This document shows, one piece after another, positions 44,370 through 51,557 of a stretch of 51,557 nt of DNA (position 1 is its first letter; each line of letters opens with the position of its first letter). Position numbers and translations under genes: made by a program. The stretch is taken from positions 1-51,557 of the forward strand of contig NZ_MUMH01000118.1 of assembly GCF_002155965.1 (NCBI RefSeq), written 5' to 3'. The notes beneath the pieces are model-generated. The model was not told where the DNA came from. It saw only the letters and a list, made by a program, of their open reading frames with translations, and searched no databases. The stretch comes from Allokutzneria sp. NRRL B-24872 (GTDB taxonomy: Bacteria > Actinomycetota > Actinomycetes > Mycobacteriales > Pseudonocardiaceae).

Positions 44370-46669
44370 GAAGCGGAGGTCACCCGGTACACGTCGTAGA
44401 CGCCCTCGACGTTGCGGACGACCTTGAGGACGTGGCCGAGGTGCTTGGGATCGCCCATCTCGAAGGCGAAGCGGCTCACCGCGACCCGGTCCCGCGAGGT
44501 GGTCACCGACGCCGACAGGATGTTCACCCGCTCGTCGGCGAGCACCTTGGTCACGTCGGAGAGCAGGCGGTGCCGGTCCAGCGCCTCGACCTGGATGGAC
44601 ACCAGGAACATCGACGAGGACGACGGCGCCCACTCCACCTCCAGCAGCCGCTCCGGCGACTCCTGGAGCTCGTCGGCGTTGGTGCAGTCGGTGCGGTGCA
44701 CGCTGACCCCGCCGCCGCGCGTGACGAAGCCCAGGATCTGATCGCCCGGCACCGGCGTGCAGCAGCGGGCGAGCTTCACCCAGACGTCGCTGACGCCCTT
44801 GACCACCACGCCCGCGTCGGTGTTGCGGCGGCGCTGCACGGTGGAGGGCGTTGACCGGTCGGCCAGCTCCTCCTCGGCGTGCTCGACCCCGCCGAGCACC
44901 GCGAGCAGCCGCTGCACCACGTAGCGCCCGCCGACGTGGCCCTCGCCGACGGCGGCGTAGAGCGAGCTGACGTCGTGGTAGCGCAGTTCGCGGGAGAGCG
45001 CGGTCATCGAGTCCGCCGACACCAGGCGCTGCATCGGCAGGCCGACGCGGCGGACCTCCTTGGCGATGGCGTCCTTGCCCGCCTCGATCGCCTCCTCGCG
45101 GCGCTCCTTGGCGAACCACTGCTTGATCTTCGCCTTGGCCCTGGGCGAGGCGGCGAAGGACAGCCAGTCCCGCGACGGCCCCGCGCCCTCGGCCTTGGAG
45201 GTGAAGATCTCGATGACCTCGCCGTTCTCGAGCTTGCGCTCCAGCGCGACGAGGCGGCCGTTGACGCGCGCGCCGATGCAGCGGTGCCCGACCTCGGTGT
45301 GCACGGCGTAGGCGAAGTCCACCGGGGTGGAGTCGGCGGGCAGCGTGATCACATCGCCCTTGGGCGTGAAGACGAAGATCTCCCGCCCGGCCAGCTCGTA
45401 GCGCAGCGACTCCAGGAACTCGCCGGGGTCGGCGGCCTCCCGCTGCCAGTCCAGCAGCTGGCGCATCCACGCCATCTCGTCGACCTCGACGGAGCGGCCC
45501 TGGTGCGAGCCCTTGGTCTCCTTGTACCGCCAGTGCGCGGCGATGCCGTACTCGGCGGTGCGGTGCATCTCGTGCGTGCGGATCTGCACTTCCAGCGGCT
45601 TGCCGTCCGGGCCGATCACCGTGGTGTGCAGCGACTGGTAGACGCCGAAGCGCGGCTGGGCGATGTAGTCCTTGAAGCGGCCGGGCATCGGCTGCCACAG
45701 CGCGTGCACCACGCCCATCGCGGCGTAGCAGTCGCGCACCTCGTCCACCTGGATGCGCACGCCCACCAGGTCGTGGATGTCGTCGAAGTCGCGCCCGCGC
45801 ACGATCATCTTCTGGTGGATGGAGTAGTAGTGCTTCGGGCGGCCCTCCACCTTGGCCACGATCCGCGCGCCGTCGAGGTTCGACGAGATCTCCGCGATCA
45901 CCGTGCGCAGGTAGGTGTCCCGCGAGGGCGCGCGGTTGGCGACCAACCGCACGATCTCGTCGTACTTCTTCGGCTGCAGGATGGCGAAGGCCAGGTCCTC
46001 CAGCTCCCACTTCACCGTGGCCATGCCGAGGCGGTGGGCCAGCGGCGAGAGCACTTCGAGGGTCTCGCGCGCCTTGCGGGCCTGCTTCTCCGGCGGCAGG
46101 AAGCGCATGGTGCGCATGTTGTGCAGGCGGTCGGAGAGCTTGATCACCAGCACCCTGGGGTCACGGGCCATCGCGATCACCATCTTGCGGATGGTCTCGG
46201 CCTCGGCGGCCGCGCCCAGCTTCACCTTGTCCAGCTTGGTGACGCCGTCGACCAGGTGCGCGACCACGTCGCCGAAGTCCTCGCGCAGCTGCTCAAGCGA
46301 GTAGTCGGTGTCCTCGACGGTGTCGTGCAGCAGCGCGGCGACCAGCGTCGTGGTGTCCATGCCCAGCTCGGCCAGGATCGTGGAGACCGCCAGCGGGTGG
46401 GTGATGTAGGGGTCACCGGACTTGCGGCGCTGGTGGCGGTGCTTCTCCTCGGCCACGTCGTAGGCGCGCTGCAGCAGCGCCAGGTCGGCCTTGGGGTGCA
46501 GCTCGCGGTGCACGGCCGCCAACGGCTCCAGCACCTGCTTCACCGAGGTGGCGCGCTGCGCGGTGATGCGCCGCGCCAACCTGGCCCTGACGCGCCTCGT
46601 CGCCGACGGCGCCCGCTCGGCAGCGGCCTGTTGCGCCATCGTGGAAGCGGATTCGACCTCTTGACTCAC
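44366..46669 (-). CDS. relA: Bifunctional (p)ppGpp synthetase/hydrolase
   Basis: 767 aa. HD hydrolase domain with His91 in YITHPLAVS and His115-Asp116 in [10 protein letters not shown]; synthetase domain with [13 protein letters not shown] and [14 protein letters not shown] domain from about 430 ([24 protein letters not shown]); zinc-finger-like/helical part ([12 protein letters not shown]) and C-terminal ACT domain ([20 protein letters not shown]). All catalytic parts are present, so it should both make and degrade (p)ppGpp. GTG with GGGGAG upstream. Position next to apt matches Rv2583c. Confidence 0.97.
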   Translation of the reverse strand: MSQEVESASTMAQQAAAERAPSATRRVRARLARRITAQRATSVKQVLEPLAAVHRELHPKADLALLQRAYDVAEEKHRHQRRKSGDPYITHPLAVSTILAELGMDTTTLVAALLHDTVEDTDYSLEQLREDFGDVVAHLVDGVTKLDKVKLGAAAEAETIRKMVIAMARDPRVLVIKLSDRLHNMRTMRFLPPEKQARKARETLEVLSPLAHRLGMATVKWELEDLAFAILQPKKYDEIVRLVANRAPSRDTYLRTVIAEISSNLDGARIVAKVEGRPKHYYSIHQKMIVRGRDFDDIHDLVGVRIQVDEVRDCYAAMGVVHALWQPMPGRFKDYIAQPRFGVYQSLHTTVIGPDGKPLEVQIRTHEMHRTAEYGIAAHWRYKETKGSHQGRSVEVDEMAWMRQLLDWQREAADPGEFLESLRYELAGREIFVFTPKGDVITLPADSTPVDFAYAVHTEVGHRCIGARVNGRLVALERKLENGEVIEIFTSKAEGAGPSRDWLSFAASPRAKAKIKQWFAKERREEAIEAGKDAIAKEVRRVGLPMQRLVSADSMTALSRELRYHDVSSLYAAVGEGHVGGRYVVQRLLAVLGGVEHAEEELADRSTPSTVQRRRNTDAGVVVKGVSDVWVKLARCCTPVPGDQILGFVTRGGGVSVHRTDCTNADELQESPERLLEVEWAPSSSSMFLVSIQVEALDRHRLLSDVTKVLADERVNILSASVTTSRDRVAVSRFAFEMGDPKHLGHVLKVVRNVEGVYDVYRVTSAS

Positions 46670-46810
46670 CGCGTTCTCCCCGCTGTCGCACTGCGCTCGT
46701 CCGGGGCGAGGGAACTCACCCGTCCCGGAAAGACGAGGATAACGCCGTTGGCGGGCCGGTTTTCACCGGTACTTCGCAAGAACTGATCGAAATACGTCGA
46801 GCTGCCCTCC

Positions 46811-47344
46811 TCACACGGTGAGCAGCGACCGCACCTTTCGCCCGGCCAGTCGCTCCCGACCGTTCAGCGCGGCCAGCTCCATCACCACCGAAACGGCACT
46901 GACCTCGGCTTCCGCGTGCTCGACCAACGAACAGGCGGCCTCGACGGTTCCCCCGGTGGCCAGCACGTCGTCCACGACCAGCGCACGGGCCCCGCGCCGG
47001 AGCGTGCCCTCGGGCAGCTCCAGCGTGGCCGTTCCGTACTCCAAGGCGTAATCAACCCGATGCGCGACCGCGGGCAGCTTGCCCGGTTTGCGCACCCCGA
47101 CCACGCCGAGGCCGAGCCGGAGCGCGACGGCGGCACCGAGCAGGAAACCCCTGGCCTCGATGCCGACCACCACGTCGACTCCCCCGTCCGAGTCCGCTCC
47201 GTGCGCGGCCATCTCCTCGACGACCACGCGGAAGCCCTCGGCGTCGGCGAGCAGCGGGCTGAGGTCGCGGAAGAGCACCCCCGGCTGGGGGAAGTCCGCG
47301 ACCTCGCGGATCAGCCCGCTGACGCGCTCCAGCTCCGGGCTCAC
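46811..47344 (-). CDS. apt: Adenine phosphoribosyltransferase
   Basis: 177 aa, usual length. PRPP-binding motif ALVVDDVLATGGT; the flexible loop/adenine region is VGIEARGFLLGAAVAL and the N-terminus REVADFPQPGVLFRDLSPLL is typical of Apt. Salvages adenine to AMP in the cytosol. The GTG overlaps the secF stop (GTGA), so it is translationally coupled to the Sec genes; 141 bp separate it from relA. Confidence 0.96.
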   Translation of the reverse strand: MSPELERVSGLIREVADFPQPGVLFRDLSPLLADAEGFRVVVEEMAAHGADSDGGVDVVVGIEARGFLLGAAVALRLGLGVVGVRKPGKLPAVAHRVDYALEYGTATLELPEGTLRRGARALVVDDVLATGGTVEAACSLVEHAEAEVSAVSVVMELAALNGRERLAGRKVRSLLTV

Positions 47345-48567
47345 CTGCGCTTCTTGCCCGAGGGCCGCCCGGCGCTCTTGCCGGTGGGGCGGACCTTGCG
47401 CGACTCCGGGCCCTTGCCGGTGCGCGCGGGCACGCTCGCGGCGGCGGCCATGGCCGCCTCCCTGCGCAGCTCCGCGTTCAGCGACTCCTCGTCGGTGGAC
47501 TCCACGCCGGACTCACCCGCGGCCTTGCGGGCCTGGTTGGCCCGGCGGGCGGCGACCCGCTCGGCCTGCTGCCGGACCTTCGGCTCGGTCAGCTTCAGGT
47601 CCACCAGCAGCGGGGTCGCCAGGAAGATCGAGGAGAACGCGCCCGCGATCATGCCGGTCATCTGCACCAGCGCCAGGTCCTTCAGCGTGCCGACGCCGAG
47701 CACGCCGACGCCGATCACCAGCAGGCCGAGCACCGGGAGCACCGCGATCAGCGAGGTGTTCAGCGAGCGCATCAGGGTCTGGTTCAGCGCCAGGTTCGAC
47801 GCCTCGGCGTAGGTGCGCCGGGTCAGGCCCAGGATGCCCCGGGTGTTCTCCTTGACCTTGTCGAAGACGACCACGGTGTCGTAGAGGGAGAACCCGAGGA
47901 TCGTCAGCAGACCGATGATCGTTCCCGGCGTCAGCTCGAAGCCGACGATCGAGTACACGCCCGCGGTGACGCCGGTGTCGAAGATCAGCGCCACCAGCGC
48001 GGAGACGGCCATCCAGCGCTCGAAGTAGACCGCCAGGAAGATCGTCACCAGCACCAGGAACACGATCAGCGCGATGACCGCCTGGGTGGTGATCTCCCCG
48101 CCCCAGGAGCCGCTGACCGCGCTGTCGCTGATCGCGGGCAGCCCGCCCTGCGGCTTGAGCTTGTCCGCGAGCGCGGTCTTGAGCTTGGTGACCTGGTCGG
48201 TGTTGAGCGTCTCCGAGCGGATCAGCACCTGCTGGCTCGCGCCGGTGCCCGCGACCTGCACGGTCGAGGCCTCGGTGCCCAGCGTCTCGGTGAAGACCGA
48301 CTTCACCTCGTCGACGGTGATCTGCTTGCTGACGCTGGTGGCGGGCAGCTGGACCTTGGTGCCGCCGACGAAGTCGATGCCGAGGTTGAAGCCCTTGAAG
48401 AGCATCGAGCCCAGGCAGACCAGGAAGATCACCGAGGTGACCACGTACCAGCGACCGCGCTTGCCGACGATGTCGAAGGCGCCGTTGCCCAGGTAGAGCC
48501 GGTTGAAGACGCTGGGCCGCTTGCCGGAAGGGGCCTGGGGCTCGTGTGCGTTCTCGCCAGTGGTCAC
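47341..48567 (-). CDS. secF: Protein translocase subunit SecF
   Basis: 408 aa from GTG 48567. Six membrane segments; SecF signature FNLGIDFVGGTKVQL near the N-terminus and SLYDTVVVFDKVKENTRG plus NQTLMRSLNTSL in the second half. Works with SecD and YajC to pull exported proteins across the membrane using the proton gradient. The C-terminus carries a long basic tail (about 100 residues, ending KKRR), as common in actinobacteria. It starts 1 bp after the secD stop. Confidence 0.96.
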   Translation of the reverse strand: MTTGENAHEPQAPSGKRPSVFNRLYLGNGAFDIVGKRGRWYVVTSVIFLVCLGSMLFKGFNLGIDFVGGTKVQLPATSVSKQITVDEVKSVFTETLGTEASTVQVAGTGASQQVLIRSETLNTDQVTKLKTALADKLKPQGGLPAISDSAVSGSWGGEITTQAVIALIVFLVLVTIFLAVYFERWMAVSALVALIFDTGVTAGVYSIVGFELTPGTIIGLLTILGFSLYDTVVVFDKVKENTRGILGLTRRTYAEASNLALNQTLMRSLNTSLIAVLPVLGLLVIGVGVLGVGTLKDLALVQMTGMIAGAFSSIFLATPLLVDLKLTEPKVRQQAERVAARRANQARKAAGESGVESTDEESLNAELRREAAMAAAASVPARTGKGPESRKVRPTGKSAGRPSGKKRR

Positions 48568-48568
48568 G

Positions 48569-50260
48569 TCAGACCCCCTTCGCGTTCGCGGTGCTGGACG
48601 CCTTGGCCATCGAGCGGCTGGCAGCCGCGGTGCGGTGCGCCTCACCGAGGCCGGACCAGGACGGCTTGGACAGCAGCTTGGACTTGGAGGCCATCGCCAC
48701 CAGCGGGTGGGTCACCAGGAACACGACGACGAGGTCGAGCACGGTGGACATGCCGAGGGTGAACGCGAAGCCCTTCACCTGGCCGACGGCCAGGACGTAG
48801 AGCACGGCGGCGGCCAGGAAGCTCACGGCGTCGGCCGACAGGATCGTGCGCCGGGCCCTGATCCACCCGCGCGGGACCGCGCTGCGGAAGCTGCGGCCCT
48901 CGCGGACCTCGTCCTTGAGCCGTTCGAAGAACACGATGAAGGAGTCGGCGGTGATACCGATCGCCACGATGAACCCGGCGATGCCCGCGAGGTCCAGGGT
49001 GAAGCCGATCCACCGGCCCAGCAGCACCAGCACGGCGTAGATGACCACCGCGGCCAGTCCCAGCGAGAGCACGGTCAGCACGCCGAGGGCGCGGTAGTAG
49101 AACATGCAGTAGATGAAGACCAGCGCCAGGCCGATGGCGCCGGCGATCAGACCGGCCTGCATCGAGGCCAGGCCCAGCGTCGCCGAGACCGTCTCGGCCT
49201 CGGACTGGTCGAAGGCCAGCGGCAGCGAGCCGTACTTGAGGATGTTGGCCAGGTCCTGCGCCTCCGGCAGGGTGAACCGGCCGCTGATCTGGGTGTTGCC
49301 GCCGAGGATCGGCTCGTTGATGTTCGGCGCCGAGACGACGCGGCCGTCCAGCACGAACGCGGCGCGCTTGCCGACGTTGGCGGAGGTGAACTTGCTCCAG
49401 ATGTCGCTGCCCGCGGCGCGGAAGTTCACGGAGATGACGTAGCCGGGGCTGTTCTGGTCCTGGCCCGCGGCGGCGTCGGCGATCTCGCGGCCGGGCAGGA
49501 ACACCTCACCGAGCACGAACTTCTCGGTGTTGTCGTCGCTGCAGCTGACCAGCGGCAGTTCCGGCTTGTCCAGCCCGCGCAGCGGGTCCGGGGCGGCGCA
49601 GTCCAGCAGCGCCAGCGCCTGGGCCTGCACCTGCGGGTCCTTGCTCTGCCGCAGCTCGCGCGCCTTGGCGACCGCCTCGGCGGTGGAGCCGGGCGCGGGC
49701 GGCGGGGTGGGCTGCTGCTGCTGCTCGGCGGCGGGCACCGGGCGGCCCTGCGGCTTCGGCGTGGTCGGCGCGGTGGAGCCCGGCCCAGCGTTGGGCGGGG
49801 TGGTCGGCGGGGTGCCCGTGGCGGGCGGCTGCTGGCCGCTGGTCGGCGGCGTCGGCGAGGGCTGCGGCGGCGTCGGCTGGTTCGGCACGGCCTGCAGCAC
49901 GGGGCGGAAGTTCAGGTCCGCGGTCCGGCCGAGGGACTTGGCCTCGTCGCCGCGCTCACCCGGCACCGTGATGACCAGGTTGTTGCCGTCCCGGACCACC
50001 TCGGCGCCGCTGACGCCGATGCCGTTCACCCGCTGCTCGATGATCTGCCGCGCCCGGTCGATGGACTCCGGCGGCGGCTGCTGGCCGTCCGTCGAGCGCA
50101 CGGTGAGCGTGACCCTGGTGCCACCCTGGAGATCGATGCCCAGTTTCGGGACCGGCCTGCCGTCCCCGGTGAAGAACACCAGGGAATAGAGGAAGCCGAC
50201 GATCAGGATGAATGCGCCAAGGTATCGCCCTGGACGGATATGCCCAGCCGGAGGTGCCAC
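48569..50260 (-). CDS. secD: Protein translocase subunit SecD
   Basis: 563 aa. First membrane helix at about 13-31, LGIDLQGGTRVTL, a P1 periplasmic domain interrupted by a Pro/Gln/Thr-rich insert of about 80 residues (about 125-205), then NFRAAGSDIWSKF, APNINEPILGG and five C-terminal membrane helices with IAGFIVAIGITADSFIVFFE. The low-complexity insert is typical of actinobacterial SecD and is extracytoplasmic. GTG start; 159 bp with a strong hairpin separate it from yajC. Confidence 0.96.
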   Translation of the reverse strand: MAPPAGHIRPGRYLGAFILIVGFLYSLVFFTGDGRPVPKLGIDLQGGTRVTLTVRSTDGQQPPPESIDRARQIIEQRVNGIGVSGAEVVRDGNNLVITVPGERGDEAKSLGRTADLNFRPVLQAVPNQPTPPQPSPTPPTSGQQPPATGTPPTTPPNAGPGSTAPTTPKPQGRPVPAAEQQQQPTPPPAPGSTAEAVAKARELRQSKDPQVQAQALALLDCAAPDPLRGLDKPELPLVSCSDDNTEKFVLGEVFLPGREIADAAAGQDQNSPGYVISVNFRAAGSDIWSKFTSANVGKRAAFVLDGRVVSAPNINEPILGGNTQISGRFTLPEAQDLANILKYGSLPLAFDQSEAETVSATLGLASMQAGLIAGAIGLALVFIYCMFYYRALGVLTVLSLGLAAVVIYAVLVLLGRWIGFTLDLAGIAGFIVAIGITADSFIVFFERLKDEVREGRSFRSAVPRGWIRARRTILSADAVSFLAAAVLYVLAVGQVKGFAFTLGMSTVLDLVVVFLVTHPLVAMASKSKLLSKPSWSGLGEAHRTAAASRSMAKASSTANAKGV

Positions 50261-50323
50261 GGTAGGTCGATCTCCTCAAGCACGGTGTGTGGAAACTGTG
50301 AAGTCAGGGTCGACCCACAGCTG

Positions 50324-50362
50324 TGCGCCCCCACCCGGTGTGACACAGGGGGTGGGGGCGCA
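50324..50362 (-). promoter_or_regulatory. Strong hairpin between yajC and secD
   Basis: A perfect 13-bp GC-rich stem (TGCGCCCCCACCC/GGGTGGGGGCGCA) with a 13-nt loop lies about 60 bp upstream of secD and 58 bp after yajC. No U tract follows on the minus strand, so it may be an attenuator, a processing site or a 3'-protective structure instead of a full terminator. Confidence 0.6.
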
Positions 50363-50419
50363 GCATATAGCGTTCGACGAGGCGTTCCGCACGGCCTCCG
50401 AACGGTTGGTCTGTTTGTC

Positions 50420-50782
50420 CTACTTGTTCTTCTGCTCTTCCAGCGGCGCCGCGACCTCGGCCTTGGACTCGGTCACGACGTCGTCGTCCTCGACCACGTC
50501 GGCGTTGTCCTCGACCTGGTCCTGGACCTTCTCGCGGATCGCCTGACGCAGCCAGGTGGTGTGCACGCCGGGCGCCAGCTCCAGCTCGATGCTGGTGTCG
50601 TCGGTGGCGTCCACCACGGTGGCGTACAGGCCGGAGCTGGTCATCACGCGGTCGCCGGGACCGAGCGAGTTCTGCAGCTGCTGCATCTCCGCGTACACCT
50701 TCTTCTGCTTGCGCGCGCTGAGGAACAGCGGCAGCGCAAGGACCACGAGCATCAGAGGAAGGATGAAGGAGGAGATATCCAT
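50420..50782 (-). CDS. yajC: Preprotein translocase subunit YajC
   Basis: 120 aa. One N-terminal membrane helix (ISSFILPLMLVVLALPLFL), the family segment RKQKKVYAEMQQLQNSLGPGDRVMTSSGLYATV, and an acidic C-terminus. Accessory subunit of SecDF. The ATG has GGAG about 9 nt upstream. Same direction as secD and downstream of ruvB, as in M. tuberculosis. Confidence 0.95.
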   Translation of the reverse strand: MDISSFILPLMLVVLALPLFLSARKQKKVYAEMQQLQNSLGPGDRVMTSSGLYATVVDATDDTSIELELAPGVHTTWLRQAIREKVQDQVEDNADVVEDDDVVTESKAEVAAPLEEQKNK

Positions 50783-50833
50783 CGTTCTCGTCTCCGGCGG
50801 CGATGTCGCCGCCTGGGTGTCGTCATGTCCGAT

Positions 50834-51557
50834 TTATTCGGTTCGCTGGGAACCGAGTGTGCCACGCCCCTGGCCGTCGACCGGAAGGGGTAGCTGCTCC
50901 CCCGGCGCCGAGGCCGGGGGTTGCACGCCCAGGTGCCGCCACGCGAGCGCGGTGGCGACCCGTCCACGCGGGGTCCGCGCGAGCATGCCCGCCCGCACCA
51001 GGTAGGGCTCGCAGACCTCTTCCACGGTAGCTGGTTCCTCGCCGACCGCCACGGCCAGTGTCGAGACGCCGACCGGGCCCCCGCCGAAGGAGCGCACCAG
51101 CGCGCCCAGGACCGCCCGGTCCAGGCGGTCCAGCCCCAGCTCGTCGACGTCGTAGACGCTCAGCGCGGCGCGCGCCACCTCCAGCGTGACCGCGCCGTCC
51201 GCGCGCACCTCGGCGTAGTCGCGGACCCGGCGCAGCAGCCGGTTGGCGATCCGGGGGGTGCCGCGCGAGCGCCCGGCGATCTCCCGCGCCCCGTCGGGGC
51301 GCAGGTCCACCCCGAGGATGCCCGCGGCCCTGTTCAGCACCCGTTCCAGCTCCTCGGGCACGTAGAACTCCATGTGCGCGGTGAAGCCGAATCGGTCGCG
51401 CAGCGGGCCGGTCAGCGCCCCGGACCGCGTGGTCGCCCCGACCAGGGTGAACGGCGCGATCTCCAGCGGGATGCTGGTCGCACCTGGCCCCTTGCCGACC
51501 ACCACGTCGACCCGGAAGTCCTCCATGGCCAGGTACAGCATCTCCTCGGCGGGCCGG
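50834..51557 (-). CDS. ruvB: Holliday junction helicase RuvB (5' end cut by the window)
   Basis: The last 240 residues of RuvB; the frame continues through the window edge (RPAEEM before LYLAMED). Visible: [37 protein letters not shown] (sensor/arginine-finger region) and the C-terminal winged helix ([14 protein letters not shown] ... [19 protein letters not shown]). The Walker motifs lie outside. RuvB drives branch migration with RuvA. The C-terminus has a short extension after the winged helix. Confidence 0.96.
   Translation of the reverse strand, partial: RPAEEMLYLAMEDFRVDVVVGKGPGATSIPLEIAPFTLVGATTRSGALTGPLRDRFGFTAHMEFYVPEELERVLNRAAGILGVDLRPDGAREIAGRSRGTPRIANRLLRRVRDYAEVRADGAVTLEVARAALSVYDVDELGLDRLDRAVLGALVRSFGGGPVGVSTLAVAVGEEPATVEEVCEPYLVRAGMLARTPRGRVATALAWRHLGVQPPASAPGEQLPLPVDGQGRGTLGSQRTE

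Overview
The window is a high-GC actinobacterial chromosome segment, most likely from the order Pseudonocardiales. That placement is an inference from its mycobacterium-like core gene order, a LexA box of the actinobacterial type, frequent GTG starts and many ATGA/GTGA gene overlaps. No complete mobile element, rRNA, tRNA or CRISPR array was seen.

Left end (1-10.1 kb): the right edge of a biosynthetic gene cluster that continues off the left side. It holds an iterative type I polyketide synthase of the 6-methylsalicylate synthase type (KS-AT-DH-KR-ACP), transcribed leftward. Divergent from it lies a tightly coupled set: a KAS III-like acyltransferase, an aryl-acid AMP ligase, a free aryl carrier protein and an amidohydrolase. 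A LuxR-type regulator closes the edge. Together they look like machinery to make or activate an aryl acid and transfer it to an unseen acceptor.

10.2-17.7 kb: a TetR regulator and an APH-like kinase (with a possible 26-codon leader ORF), then aspS coupled to a DUF389 membrane protein, a ThrE-type exporter and a methyltransferase.

17.7-26.7 kb: a leftward seven-gene operon with overlapping or near-overlapping genes: TetR, a DinB/MDMPI-fold protein, an AtuA-like protein, an acyl-CoA dehydrogenase, carboxyltransferase and biotin carboxylase subunits, and a second acyl-CoA dehydrogenase. It probably degrades a branched or terpenoid acyl-CoA. A 34-bp palindrome upstream is the likely TetR operator.

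26.7-32.1 kb: a secreted HAF-repeat protein, a GNAT acetyltransferase, a P450 divergent from a TetR gene across a shared palindrome, and a group 2 sigma-70 gene. Downstream of the sigma gene lies a tandem duplication that carries a copy of its last codons.

32.1-35.5 kb and 44.4-51.6 kb: two halves of a conserved actinobacterial core whose order matches M. tuberculosis Rv2578c-Rv2592c. The left half is radical SAM (with a perfect SOS box), MBL hydrolase and ppiB; the right half is relA, apt, secF, secD, yajC and ruvB (cut by the window end). Between them sits a roughly 9-kb accessory block: an AA10 LPMO, an aldo/keto reductase, a MarR regulator, two SDRs, an APC-type transporter, a small secreted protein, a multiply frameshifted P450 pseudogene and an orphan GyrB-ATPase-like protein. 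Three promoters in this block share the 19-bp spacer and central dyad typical of MerR-family control, although no MerR gene is present here.
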